Assembly (NCBI GenBank): GCA_029339505.1
Contig: JAQISU010000132.1
Span: forward strand, 5,744,001-5,808,000
Direction: 5' to 3'
Origin: Unio delphinus
Lineage: Eukaryota > Mollusca > Bivalvia > Unionida > Unionidae
Length of the DNA: 64,000 bases
In this document: piece after piece, positions 1-10,862 of the stretch
Numbering within the stretch: position 1 is the first letter of the stretch
How the letters are laid out: each line of letters begins with the position of its first letter
The notes under the pieces: model-generated
What the model was told of the DNA's origin: nothing
The model's database searches: none
The model's input: the letters and a program-made list of their open reading frames with translations, nothing else
Program-made: the position numbers and the translations under genes

Positions 1-94
1 AAGGAATTTAATTCTATGATAGGAAATAAGACAGATATAATTGATAATCAGTGTGACTCGAGTATGCTTCCCAGTGCACACACATTCTACACAC

Positions 95-205
95 ACGCTT
101 CAGTGGCTTAGTGGTTAGAGTGTCTGCCGCGGAAGCATCAAATGAATCAGGTGCTACTTTCATTATTGAGTACTCTTAAGTCCGGTCTCTGATAATAATA
201 CAAAT
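95..205 (+). repeat. degenerate tRNA-like SINE head (family SINE-B)
   Basis: The stretch carries an A-box-like GGCTTAGTGGTTAGAG and a weak B-box-like end (AAGTCCGGTCTCT). It resembles the head of the SINE-B copies at 5,806-6,105 and 57,714-57,868. The typical body does not follow, so this is a fragment. The rest of 1-307 holds nothing I can name. Confidence 0.45.
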
Positions 206-446
206 TGCATCAATAGAATATTCCCAATATTTTTTAAAATTACAGATAGAATAAGCTCTCAAAAATATTTGTACTAATATTTTACTTTTAATTATTAATC
301 AATTATGGACCTCCAAACCAGTATGAAAAACTCCTATTTTCCCATACAATTGTAGTAACCTATAAGAACTGAACATCCCACATGCTTAAAAAAAATCATA
401 ACTAAAATGTGTATTATTATTTGAAAATATGTACTTCTAATAAAGT

Positions 447-449
<3 letters not shown>

Positions 450-540
<91 letters not shown>

Positions 541-553
541 ATATATATATATA
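450..553. repeat. (TA)n microsatellite
   Basis: An almost pure TA dinucleotide run broken once near 532-540. It sits at a joint where the two duplication copies stop matching. Confidence 0.95.
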
Positions 554-627
554 ATATCTCTTTGAACACTGGCTAATAAAAGTTAAGAATCTACTGTTTT
601 GATACTGAATAGAAGACGTACTGTACC

Positions 628-1307
628 TGATGTAGAGTACAGAACTCTCCAAACAAGGCGTAGAGTGCGTAAAATGACAACACAATGATGGCAGTGCAAC
701 TGAAGCCTTGGATGAAATTCCTCCAAGAGATAAGTTCAGGCTACATTCATTAATCCCTGTAATTGATGCTTTTCACTCAAAATTAGACAGAAGAGCTATT
801 GTGTATAGGAGTGTTGCTGACAATTTCTCATTTTTAATTGATCTGCAAGCAATGAGAGAACAAATTCTCCATGGTGTCAAGAGACTAGAACAAGAATATC
901 CAAAGGATGTTCATCTCAGTCTTGTTGATGAACTCTTTCTTGACTTTCCACTTGTATGTCAAAACCAGCTCATGCAGAAAAAGAAATTTTCAGCCACCAA
1001 GACATGTACCAGATAATAAAACAAAACAATTAAGACTGCTTTCCCAAATGTGGAAACAATTTTTAGATTGTTCCTGTATTTGATGATCACTAATTGTTCT
1101 ATAGAGAGATCATTTTCTAGGCTGAAAAGGGTAAAAAATTACCTTCGCTCAACAATGTCACATGAACGGCTGTCTGGTCTGAGGATTCTATGTCTAGAGA
1201 ATGATAAACTACGACTTATTGATTTTGATGAAATCATTGAGTTTGCACTCAGGAAGGAAGATATTCTGACATTAAATAGTCACTGGAAAAATGTAAGCAG
1301 GTGGTAA
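628..1307 (+). pseudogene. hAT-superfamily transposase relic, C-terminal part (copy A)
   Basis: Two plus-strand frames (708-1016 and 1050-1307) hold the C-terminal part of a hAT transposase of the ZMYM1-like type. The second contains the dimerisation motif: SIERSFSRLKRVKNYLRSTM followed by SHERLSGL. The upstream frame matches copy B from about 16,515. All N-terminal regions (TTF zinc finger, DUF4371-like part) are missing because of the internal deletion relative to copy B. The two frames are separated by a stop and a shift near 1,017-1,050. It is a dead fragment; the family call is secure from the dimerisation motif, the subfamily less so. Confidence 0.8.
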
Positions 1308-1712
1308 CAGGGTAATACAAAAACATGGCAATTTAATTTTTTGCCTGTTTTGTGTAAACAGTAAACTTATTCATCAATCATCAATCAATCAATAATGATT
1401 AATCAGGTAACATGTATTATTTTAACTACTCATAAATTTCCTGAGTGTGTACGCCTGACAACCTATGTAGGCCTACCGGGGTTACCTCCTTCGGTGCCAA
1501 AGTAAGGGGCTTCACTCCTCATAACATAACTAGCACAGGGCCTCAATTTTCCTAAATCTGGCACAGGTGCAGTACTACTAGTTTCAGAAGAAATGCTCAA
1601 TATCATTGTGCATCACATTCTGACTGTGAAACAAACTCGAACTGGAATTAAACAAACATCTATGTAGCTGTGGATAAAATGGAAAATATAGCAAGGGGGA
1701 AAGAATATAAGC

Positions 1713-1795
1713 CTGTGCGATACTGGGATGACTGTGTGATACTGGGATTACTGTGTGACACCGGGATTACTGAGCGATACTGGAATTACTGTGGT
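1713..1795. repeat. ~20-bp tandem repeat
   Basis: About four imperfect units built on GATACTGGGATTACTGTGT. Copy B of the duplication (17,523-17,550) has only about one unit, so the array expanded or contracted after duplication. Confidence 0.75.
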
Positions 1796-2366
1796 ATATG
1801 GGACTGTAATAAATCCTATATATATGAGTAGAACTAAATATCAGATAAGATGAAGCTGAAAAGATAAGAAATGTTGTCAAGTTATTTTTAAAGAGAGTTT
1901 GCTTTACAAACTATTTGGTTTGAAAATATAGTCAATTAATTAAAAGGAAATGACAGAAACGTTTCATAAAATAATAAAGCCAGGAGACAATTTATTAAAT
2001 TCTTTTTGAATCAATGGTATTTCCACAGCTAAAAACAAGGCAACTTTTCATGAATGTAACAGAATTTTAAAATATTTATTGAAAATAAACATGAGGATTT
2101 TTGTAATATTACAAAATATGCATTCAGGAGAAAATTCAATACATGTTGTACATGATGATGACCAGCTGTGGACAAACAATAATATGGAAAACAAGAACCA
2201 GTGGTTATAGGTTCTGCTAAAATGGAAACGAAGGAAAGCCAATGAACTCATTGAAAAATATATGACTTGCTTAAGGTTCATCTTGTCGACCTGCATCGCT
2301 TTTGTACAGGGCAGGAAACTTTCTTCTCAGTACAGCATTCATGGCATTTAAAATAAGTAAATCAGC

Positions 2367-2549
2367 ATGGAATTCAAAATCTCAGGAAGAAAAAGACCAT
2401 CCATTCATGACTGTTTTACAGAAATTCCGCCATACATTAACATGGTGATGACCTCAGATGGCAAGACCACTGTACTGACAGCTCTAAATATGGCAAAGAC
2501 TCCAAACCAAAAAACATGGTGCCAGGTAAGAAGAATGCAGCCAAAGTAG
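2367..2549 (+). other. short conserved frame of unknown nature (copy A)
   Basis: A 60-codon plus-strand frame. Its core (CFTEIPPYIN, then SDGKTTVLTALNMAKTP) is also present in copy B at about 18,150-18,292. A GT donor-like site (CCAG|GTAAGA) lies inside the shared end. The conservation may simply reflect the age of the duplication. I do not recognise the peptide. The flanking DNA at 1,308-2,366 and 2,550-3,000 is shared with copy B and holds no gene I can support. Confidence 0.25.
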
Positions 2550-3098
2550 GACACAACTTTGTTGTAATGAATTAAACTAGTAACTATATAGGCTTTGAAA
2601 TAGACATTAGTATTGTGCCATTTCATAACATTGTGTGCCATTGTGAAAGATAACCATTTCTGTTGATAGTTTATCACATACATACATTTTAAAATAATAA
2701 ATATTTTAGTTAACATTTTGTCATGCTTTGTAAGCCATTCTGAAATGCAATGAATTTAGAATTATCTCCCAATTACCGGTGATATATTAGTGTATATGTA
2801 ACTAATTATATTTTTTAAGATCTCATTAATTTATATGATTCCATTATTATTATTCTTTAACTGTCCTATTAAACCTCGATTCAAACCTTGATTAATAGGC
2901 ACTAAAAGTTGTGTATTTTTTTTTACCTATGTACATTTATTCACACTACGTTTATACTAATTTTCCTTTCGCATCTTGTCAACTTAGAATTTGTAGCAAT
3001 TAATTCACTACATTTCTCACATCTGTAAGGTTATCACCTGTATGGATTATGGAGTGATTAGCTAATTTAGAGCCATCTCTACACATTTTCCCACATAT

Positions 3099-4157
3099 TT
3101 AACATTTGTATGGTTTGTTACCAGTATGCACCTTTAAATGCCTGGATAAACTAGAGTTTTCTGTGAACAATTTCCCACATGTATCACACTTGTATGGTTT
3201 GTCACCAGTGTGTACCCTCATATGTCTTGACAAGTTCCAGTTGTGGTTAAATACTTTCCCACATGTATCACACTTGTATGGTTTATCACCAGTGTGTACC
3301 CTCATATGTCTTGACAAATTGCTATTGTGGCTATATACTTTCCCACATAATTCACAGCTATATGGTTTATCACCAGTGTGTATTGTAAAATGTGCATGCA
3401 AATGTGATTTCTGTCTAAACTCTTTCCCACACGTTTCACACTTGTATGGTCTGTCCGCAGTATGAATTATCGAATGTGTATACAAGTTTTTTTTCTGTCT
3501 AAATACTTTCCCACATGTTTCACACTTGTATGGCTTTTCACCAGTATGTATTGTTAAGTGTGTCTCCAAATGTGAGAACTGGAGGAATAATTTGCCACAT
3601 ATTTCACATCTGCACGATTTGTCACCTGTGTGTATCCTTAAGTGTGTGGACAAGGCTGAGTTCTGTCTAAACGCTCTGCCACATATTTCACATTTGTATG
3701 GTTTCTCACCAGTGTGTACGTTCAAGTGTTCCAATAACTTCGAGTTCACACAAAACAATTTTCCACATGTTTCGCAACTGTATGTTTTTTCTCCCGTATG
3801 CATTCTCATGTGCACGGACAAAGTATAGTTCTCTGAAAAGAATTTCCCGCATATTTCACATTTGAAGGACTTCTTACAAGTGTGTTTCCTCATGTGCCTG
3901 AGAACATTAGATTTAATGTTAAACAATTTCCCACATATATCACACTTATATGGTTTAATACCCGTGTGAATCGTCATATGCATTGACAAACCAGAGAACT
4001 GGCTGAACGATTTTCCACAAATTTCACATTTGCATGGTTTGTCGCCAGTGTGTATCCTCGTGTGCAGGGACAAATGCTCCTTCCGATTGAACCGTTTTTC
4101 ACATATTTCACACTTATAAGGTTTATCACCAGTTCCAATGCATTTCAGTGGCTCCAT
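3099..4157 (-). CDS. C2H2 zinc-finger protein A (12 complete fingers, truncated)
   Basis: The 352-residue frame is an uninterrupted array of 12 classical C2H2 fingers (C-x2-C-x12-H-x3-H) joined by TGDKPY/TGEKPY-type linkers. It has no KRAB, BTB, ZAD or other partner domain. Such proteins are nuclear and sequence-specific DNA binders; the target cannot be read by eye. The frame ends at a TAA just after the first zinc-ligand cysteine of a 13th finger. That finger continues in the same frame to about position 3,000 and matches the intact last finger of gene B. The truncation is therefore a nonsense mutation in the last finger. A plausible splice acceptor (TTGTGATTTCAG) lies 4 bases upstream of the ATG and is conserved in gene B, so the array is probably a terminal exon. 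Confidence 0.9.
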   Translation of the reverse strand: MEPLKCIGTGDKPYKCEICEKRFNRKEHLSLHTRIHTGDKPCKCEICGKSFSQFSGLSMHMTIHTGIKPYKCDICGKLFNIKSNVLRHMRKHTCKKSFKCEICGKFFSENYTLSVHMRMHTGEKTYSCETCGKLFCVNSKLLEHLNVHTGEKPYKCEICGRAFRQNSALSTHLRIHTGDKSCRCEICGKLFLQFSHLETHLTIHTGEKPYKCETCGKVFRQKKNLYTHSIIHTADRPYKCETCGKEFRQKSHLHAHFTIHTGDKPYSCELCGKVYSHNSNLSRHMRVHTGDKPYKCDTCGKVFNHNWNLSRHMRVHTGDKPYKCDTCGKLFTENSSLSRHLKVHTGNKPYKC

Positions 4158-4240
4158 TGTACTGAAATCACAACATATGGTTTACCACAGTGAATGCAAT
4201 AATCGAAGGCCACAGATTTACTTGGCACTAATATAATTAT

Positions 4241-4398
4241 AAGGCGATAACATCACAGAATGGACCAGGACAAGTTTTGCAGAGACACGGGCATTGGCAC
4301 ATGATCGAGTCAAGTGGAGGGAACTGGTCAGATGTTCAGTAGCACAGTGCCTCAATGACCACACTAGGTCAAGAGACTGATCATGATGATGATGAACA
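4241..4398 (+). mobile_element. 5'-truncated RTE-like LINE tail
   Basis: This 150-bp stretch interrupts the segmental duplication, since copy B lacks it. It encodes the last part of a LINE protein (WTRTSFAETRALAHDR, then KWRELVRCS) and ends in a TGATGA-type tail. The same sequence appears in the longer LINE copy on the minus strand at 57,933-58,640. The insertion is therefore younger than the duplication, or was lost from B. Confidence 0.75.
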
Positions 4399-4424
4399 TA
4401 GTTATGGTAGGTTCCTAGCGAAAA

Positions 4425-4566
4425 TGTACGAAAAGTTGCGAAAATGTACGAAAAGTTGCGAAAATTTACGAAAAGTTGTGAAAAGTTACGAAAAGTAGGG
4501 TAAATTGCGAAAAGTTCCGAAAAGTTGACAAAAGTGCGAAAAATTACGAAAGTGAGAAAAGTTGCT
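4425..4566. repeat. (GAAAAGTTRC)n minisatellite
   Basis: Imperfect 10-11-bp units related to GAAAAGTTGC and GAAAATGTAC. A matching array follows gene B at 19,848-19,960, so it predates the duplication. Confidence 0.8.
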
Positions 4567-5805
4567 TAAAGGAGACTAGAAATGAAAAATCTTTATTTTA
4601 TAATTGTAATTGTTTACAAATTCTAATTCCAATATAATGTTTATAAAAAAAAATATTGTGTGCGGATATTGATTATATTGCGAAGAAGATACCATGATTA
4701 AGTAAATTGCCGAGTATTTCCGAGTTTTAATGAGACGACAGATCACGTGGTCTCGTGACGTCATACTAGCCGGTCCTCGTATACAAACAGAAAGATGTTA
4801 AGCGTGAAAGGCCATTGAGAACGGTTTTCATCGGAAGTAATTTCACACACACACACACACACAGCAACAACAACAACAACAACAACAACAACCCCACCCC
4901 ACAAATAAATCTGCGAGGAGGAAATCATATGTAATGAATTTAAACATTAAGAAGTTTCATACATGCATGCAATAGTTAGCGTATTGTCATGTTCGTTAAA
5001 ATAGATTACATGTACTGGTCAGTGCTGAAAGAAATGTTTTAAGCACAGGCCCCGGGCTGATGACTTTAATAAACTTACTAGCCCTGACTGAAATTACACA
5101 AACCCGAACAGTTCATATATGTTAACTTTCAAGCCGGGAGAAGAAAGAAAGAAGAAAAAAATCCCAACTTTGGAGCTATTTCCTCTCCATCTCGTAATAT
5201 CTCTTGATTTTTCGCAGAGAACTCCCGATTATTTCAATATGTCTGTCCATTTTCATTTATCAGAAGAAGAAAAACCATATATAAATTTGTATTAAGTGTG
5301 CAATCCACATATGTCATATTCTATTTTATCACTTGTAATATTGTAGTGAAGAAATAATTAATATCACACGACAGTTTTTGTCTTCAGTAAATAGTTTAAG
5401 ATTAAACATTATTCACGTAAATTTCAGATTTTTTTAACTACTACAGAATTACTTCTTGTAAAAAAAAATTGTCACCAATTAGTTTAAAACCCATGAATTA
5501 TCACAATGAAGGCTGCATAATTTTCTCTGCAAACAAAATCTCCATTTCCGCCAAAGAAGCTTGGCCAGTTAACACCTGACATTCCTCTACCATATTTGTA
5601 AAGTTTCATTGCCATGATTAAATTAAAAGAAGGAATAAAATAAAATATACGACGCAGTAGTTCATTCAGAGAAAAACAATTTTAAGTAATCTTAAATAAA
5701 TTTTTAAAATAATTTTGAAAAAAAACCAACCTTTCAGTTTATGCATATTACACGTAAAATGTATAAACGGTAATCTGTAATTGTTTGTTTGTTTGATTAG
5801 GATTT
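4567..5805. other. non-coding stretch with (CA)n/(CAA)n at 4,844-4,893
   Basis: I see no gene here. The only structured sequence is the CA then CAA microsatellite. Confidence 0.6.
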
Positions 5806-6105
5806 TTAACGTAGCTTTAACAATTTTTCAGTCATATCGCTACGATGTCTGCAGTGAGGAAGTTTATAGTGATGTCTAGCACTGAGACATCATGCCGCAG
5901 ACATGTAGCATGATGTCTCACCCAGTCACATTATCCTGACACCAGGCCGACCAGTCCTAACACTAACCTCTTTATGCTGAGTGTCAAGCGAGGCAGCTGT
6001 TAGTACCATTTTTGTAAGTCTTTGGTATGACTCGGCCGGGGATCGAACCGACGACCTCCCGCTTCCGGGGCGGACGCTCTACCACTAGGCCACCGGAGCG
6101 GTTTT
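5806..6105 (-). mobile_element. tRNA-derived SINE, family SINE-B
   Basis: Read on the minus strand it starts with a tRNA-like head: A box GGCCTAGTGGTAGAGCG and B box GGTTCGATCC. The body contains GACATCATGCTACATGTC and ends near CGTAGCGATATGACTG. It is the most complete copy here; others are at 7,484-7,627, 10,322-10,590, 26,388-26,495, 47,928-47,970 and 57,714-57,868. The parent tRNA is not certain. The RNA polymerase III promoter boxes are intact enough to recognise. Confidence 0.8.
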
Positions 6106-6753
6106 GGTAATCTGTAATGATTGGAACTGATATAAAACTGTCCATTGGGCAGTTTAAATAGGAGCGATTAAAAGAAAAGAGATCCGATATAAAATCAAAG
6201 TTTCACATTAGCTGGCTGATAATATTGGTGGAGGCGACTATTGGCCCCGCCCATTTGCCCTAATGTGCAAGCGCCCATGGGACACGCCATTTCTCCCTGT
6301 GATATGCCTTATTATCCCCCAGGACAAGACCCTTTTTCCATATTTTGGTTTGCATAATAGTTAGAGGTTAGAATTAAGTACACAAACATAATGGCAGTTT
6401 AACAAATTAACAATTATTCCTTATCATTGCACTTATGTTGTGAAAAGGACTGGCCCTCTGACCTAATTCAAAGAAACCATGTGCAACAGAGTGTATACGT
6501 AAGCACCAGAAATTCATTGGCAAATAAACGATGCCCAATTTTGTTGTAACTTCGAAGCCAAAGACTTCATTTTAAGAGTTCAAATCTGCAGTCAAACGTT
6601 ACCGTACATGTATGTGGCCATTGTTTTTCCACATTTTAACTCCCACCCTATTTCCTTTAATTTAACTGTTTACTGAATGAACTATTTTTTTAAAATTAGT
6701 TTTTTAGGGGCACATATACTGCGCCGTATATTTTATAATAAGAAAGGATGAAA

Positions 6754-6809
<56 letters not shown>

Positions 6810-7341
6810 AACATGAATATATATACAAGCATGACAACGTTTCCATCCATGCACACAATGTTTCTGAGCTAAATATAATAAATAAACATACTGTGCACAA
6901 AAGTATCTTTCTAGTTCCTCCTTCCCAGTATACAATTTCCTAATTATATTCGGTATGGTTGAAATTTGTCTATCAGTAGCAGTCTCGTTTAATTGAACAT
7001 TTAAAATTAATCAAGCTATGTAATTTTGTTTTTAAGTTTGTTGCTAAAATTTTATTAACTCTTTCAAATAGCTTTTACCTTTTAAAATTATAAGAAGTCA
7101 AAGTGGCTATCAATAACTATTCAAGAATCATATTCTTCTTTCTTTTAAAAGTAGCAACTCTAAAGTAGTTACAGTATATTTCTTAAGTACTAATGATACA
7201 TTTTAATCACTATAACTTCTTACTAAAGCTTCAATTATTAGATGCGAACCGTATTTAGATAAATTTTGAATAATTAGTGAAATATATGTTGGATATTTGT
7301 TGTTTAAATGACATTCATTCTGAATTTTGCCATTTTTCCAA
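6106..7341. other. non-coding stretch with (CA)n at 6,755-6,807
   Basis: No gene is supported. A GC-richer patch at about 6,220-6,330 is not assignable. Confidence 0.6.
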
Positions 7342-8528
7342 AGTAATCTTTTCACGAATAAATGTTGATTTAATTAAAATGATCTGCAAGTTTGAGTTCT
7401 TTTTAAAATCAAATATAGTTGCGGCAACATTTCGTATTTTAGTGCTACATGTATTTGAGTGTGTGTGAGATTTTTGGGGTTAATGTGTCAGGATAATGTG
7501 ACTGGGTGGGACATCATGCTACATGTCTGCGGCATGATGACTCAGTGCTAGATATCACAATCAACTGCCATATTGCAGACATCGTAGCGATATGACTGAA
7601 ACATTGTTAATCTACATTAAAAGTCTAAATCGCATTACATCTTTCTCTTAGTCACTATAATGCTGAAAGTTACTGCAGATAATCGTAAAATGTAACCTTG
7701 TTGGCTTTCCCTCTTTAATTAGGGGCAAATATTTCTTACCTAAACCTGAGAAAAAGACCATGACATTGTTCTGCTTTGGCATTAACCGTGATGCATTAAT
7801 AGCCTGTATACAATTACCTAACTGCTTACCTAACCTATACAATTACCTAATTGCTTACCTAACCTATACAATTACCTAACTGCTTACCTAACCTATACAA
7901 TTACCTAACTGCTTACCTAACCTATACAATTACCTAATTGCTTACCTAACCTATACAATTACCTAATTGCTTACCTAACCTATACAATTACCTAACTGCT
8001 TACCTAACCTATACAATTACCTAATTGCTTACCTAACCTATACAATTACCTAACTGCTTACCTAACCTATACAATTACCTAACTGCTTACCTAACCTATA
8101 CAATTACCTAACTGCTTACCTAACCTATACAATTACCTAACTGCTTACCTAACCTATACAATTACCTAACTGCTTACCTAACCTATACAATTACCTAACT
8201 GCTTACCTAACCTATACAATTACCTAACTGCTTACCTAACCTAACTGCTTAAAATGCTTCCAAAATCATACAGTTGATTTTAGTATCTAAGTTAAACAAC
8301 AAAAGCTTTTCTATTTTTTGTTGTTGGAGGCCATGCCTTGATCTGTCCCAAGATTACAGCTGTTTAGAACTACGTGGATGCCCCCTCCTAACTGTATGGT
8401 TACCTAGAGCCGTTATTTTCTATTTTAAGAGTCTGTATTTGGTGGAGTTTCTTATTTTCCTTACAGGCCCAAACTTTAGGGGCTGGGGGCTAAATTCAAT
8501 ACTCCACTTCTCTCCAGACATTAGTCTC
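7342..8528 (+). mobile_element. composite repeat segment carrying a 29-bp satellite, copy 1
   Basis: About 1.2 kb here matches 26,287-27,379. The order is a ~140-bp unique part, a headless SINE-B body (7,484-7,627), a ~180-bp part, about 15 units of a 29-bp satellite, and a ~280-bp unique part. The similarity starts and stops abruptly, which suggests a mobile or duplicated unit. I see no terminal inverted repeat, no target duplication and no transposase. A non-autonomous element that captured a satellite (Helitron-like or other) is possible, but the ends do not show Helitron hallmarks. Confidence 0.65.
7807..8250. repeat. 29-bp satellite array, about 15 units
   Basis: The unit is TATACAATTACCTAACTGCT followed by TACCTAACC, with C/T variation between units (CTAACTGC or CTAATTGC). 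On the minus strand each unit contains three TTAGGT-like words, giving a telomere-like look. The same array is at 26,652-27,096. Confidence 0.95.
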
Positions 8529-9050
8529 AAGATGGAATTTCTATATATTGTTTTACCTAGAGTCTATTTAAAAAGTTATCGCTCTTTCTTTGGGGTGGGT
8601 GGGCTGCACCAAATTTTTTGTTGCTTAATCTATTTAGTCTTGTTCCCTGTCTGTGTTTGTTAGATTCTTATTTCGCTAATGTGGGTTGTACTGTTTGTTT
8701 CCTCTGTTCTTATGGTATTCAACATTTCTTTGGTGTGTGTCCTACAATCCCACATTTATTACATTTTTTTTATGGTACAACCACGCTCTGTACCATGTCT
8801 TAACAAGAAAACTGATTTCATTGGCGTAATTTTTTTCTGTTTCCATTTCTAAGATGCTTTCTTTATTTTTAATTGGGCTTCCCGATCGAGTATCCGTTCT
8901 GGCCTTAACGTCTTTAATTTGGAACTTTTTAGAAAATGCACTATTTTGTCTTCTAATCAAATTTCCAAAGGTAGGACTGGTATGTGTAGCTCTTCTGATT
9001 TTTCTTTATGTTTCTCCTGATTTGGTGCTGGTTTTATGATAGAGTAGAAC
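8260..9050 (-). pseudogene. LINE ORF1/gag-like relic with a CCHC knuckle
   Basis: On the minus strand, broken frames contain a good retroviral-type zinc knuckle, CNKCGIVGHTPKKC (8,719-8,766). It is preceded by a lysine-rich stretch (frame 8,742-8,960), and the two are out of frame with each other. Knuckles of this type occur in gag and in ORF1 of many non-LTR elements, where they bind RNA. No reverse transcriptase is nearby. It overlaps the 3' part of the satellite segment at 7,342-8,528. Confidence 0.45.
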
Positions 9051-9091
9051 CTGTCTTCAAAGACCATTCCTTCTGACAAAAACTAATTGTC

Positions 9092-9265
9092 TCTCAAGAC
9101 AGGTGGTCTCTTATAACAGGTAATAACACTATATAATGAATAAATATGTGCGTGGAGATTCTGGTCCCTCAAGACAGGTGGTCTCTTATAACAGGTAATA
9201 ACACTATATAATGAATAAATATGTGCGTGGAGATTCTGGTCTCTCAAGACAGGTGGTCTCTCATA
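9092..9265. repeat. 75-bp tandem repeat, about 2.3 units
   Basis: AAGACAGGTGGTCTC recurs at 9,096, 9,171 and 9,246, a period of 75 bases. The DNA between 9,266 and 9,911 holds nothing I can name. Confidence 0.9.
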
Positions 9266-9911
9266 GTAGTGATCTTTAAAGACAGGTTGTATGTGTATTC
9301 CAGATATATCAATATCTTGCATCCTTTTCCTATACAACCATTCTAGAAATGGTCCTTTGCTTGTTTCTATCCTTCTAGTTTCAAAATACTATACCAACAG
9401 ACAATTCCTTGCTCCGCATAATTTTTCCTTTCAGCACGTGCAATACATGAAAAAATAATTCTCCATTTATCCTTCTATGTTTTTATTTTGATAATTTTTG
9501 TGTATATCATACAACAGTCAATAAACTAAATGATCTTCAACAATGCTACATAAAATAAAACACAATCTGTATTTCGATGTTCATTAATGATAATAAATTT
9601 GATCCTTCACATTATTTTCATGCGACAGTACTAGCTCGTTATGCTTGACTGAAAATGACTTAGATATGAGCTAGAATTGAACCATTATGTACTTAATAAA
9701 TCACGTTAAAATAAAGCAAATAAAGCAAATCATGTACACAGAAAACAAATTAAAAAATTCAACAGAGAGCAAAAAGAAATAATATTATCTTCAAAACAAT
9801 ATTTCATTTGCAAAGAGAACCGATAAGAACTAATGATATTAAATAAGTTGATTTATAAGCAGAAGAAAAGAAAAACAAAATAATATGTTTTACCCTGCTA
9901 AATGTTTTGCT

Positions 9912-10138
9912 TTTTTTATGGTTTAACGCCATTTCTCAGCACAATATAGGCTATAAATGGTGGCCAGTATTAATGGTGGAGGAAGAAACAGGACAACCCC
10001 CGGAAAGAACCACCAACCCAAGAGAAGCTACTGGCAAGCTTTCTCCCATAACTACATTAGCCGAATCTTAGACTCGAACCCACGCAGACAGAGGTGAGAT
10101 GGCAGTGATCCGTAACGGACAGCACTTAGGGCCCCAAA
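9912..10138 (-). mobile_element. tRNA-derived SINE, family SINE-A
   Basis: Minus-strand copy. The head is at the high-coordinate end (B box GGTTCGAGTC), the body contains TTCGGCTAATGTAGTTATGG, and the tail corresponds to the GGCGTTAAACC end. Four other copies lie in the window. Confidence 0.85.
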
Positions 10139-10321
10139 CTACTGATATGAAATAGATGTTACTTTTCTGTGATGTTGAAAGTATTTGTAACTAGATAAGT
10201 CATATATCAGCAAATACATCATGATCAATACAAATATCAAAAGAAATACCATAAGGATTTTTGTTTATCATAAGCTCAAACAAAAATGTATGAGTGTTAT
10301 TTGATTTGTAGCATAGTTTAA

Positions 10322-10590
10322 ACAATGTTGTAGTCATATCGCTAATATGTCTGCAGTGTGTCAGTTTATAGTGATATCTAGCACTGAGGCATCTTTCAGC
10401 CGATATGTAGCATCATGACTAACCCAGTCACACTATCCGGACACCAGGCCAATCAGTGCTAACACTAAAAACGCATTGCTTAGTGACAAGCGAAGCGGCT
10501 GTTAGTACCTCTTTAGTATGATCAGAACGGGATTCGAACCTATGACATCCCACATTCGAAGCTGATAATCTAACCACATAGGCCACCAGC
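10322..10590 (-). mobile_element. tRNA-derived SINE, family SINE-B
   Basis: Minus-strand copy with head (ATTCGAACC complement near 10,530), body and tail as in the 5,806 copy, more diverged. Confidence 0.8.
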
Positions 10591-10624
10591 GCCATCAACA
10601 AGAAATATAAGCGCATAATGTACA

Positions 10625-10862
10625 TAGGAGTCGCCGAGTGGTCTAAAGCGCTCTGTTATGGATCACTGCCATCTCACCTCGGTCTGCGTGGATTCGAGTC
10701 TCTGATTCAGCCAATGTGGGTATGTGAGAAAGCTTGCCAGTAGCATCTCGTGGGTCGGTGGTTCATTCCGGGGGTTCCCCGGGTTCTTCCTCCAACATTA
10801 ATACGGGCCGCTATGTATAGCCTATCTTGTGCTGAAAAATGACGTTAAACCCTACAACAACT
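10625..10862 (+). mobile_element. tRNA-derived SINE, family SINE-A
   Basis: This plus-strand copy shows the whole layout. The head is GTCGCCGAGTGGTCTAAAGC, like the 5' half of a leucine- or serine-type tRNA with a long variable arm. The B box GATTCGAGTC follows, then a ~150-bp body and the 3' end GTTAAACCCTACAACAAC with a short AAC tail. Confidence 0.88.

Larger units (their letters stand above)
308..4250. repeat. segmental duplication, copy A
   Basis: Sequence from about 308 to 4,250 matches 11,593-19,810 in the same order and orientation: a ~150-bp start block, hAT transposase C-terminal part, shared non-coding DNA and a C2H2 gene. The match jumps from the equivalent of 11,720 to 13,079 (an AT microsatellite sits at that joint) and again from about 13,131 to 16,515. 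Copy A therefore lacks about 1.3 kb and 3.4 kb found in copy B, or B gained them. Similarity continues through non-coding DNA, so this is a genomic duplication and not two transposon insertions. Confidence 0.85.

Noticed and set aside
6010..6105. Possible functional tRNA gene
   Set aside because: The tRNA-like part is the head of a SINE-B with attached body; no independent acceptor stem closes it.
7807..8250. CRISPR-like array
   Set aside because: The units are contiguous with no unique spacers and the genome is animal.
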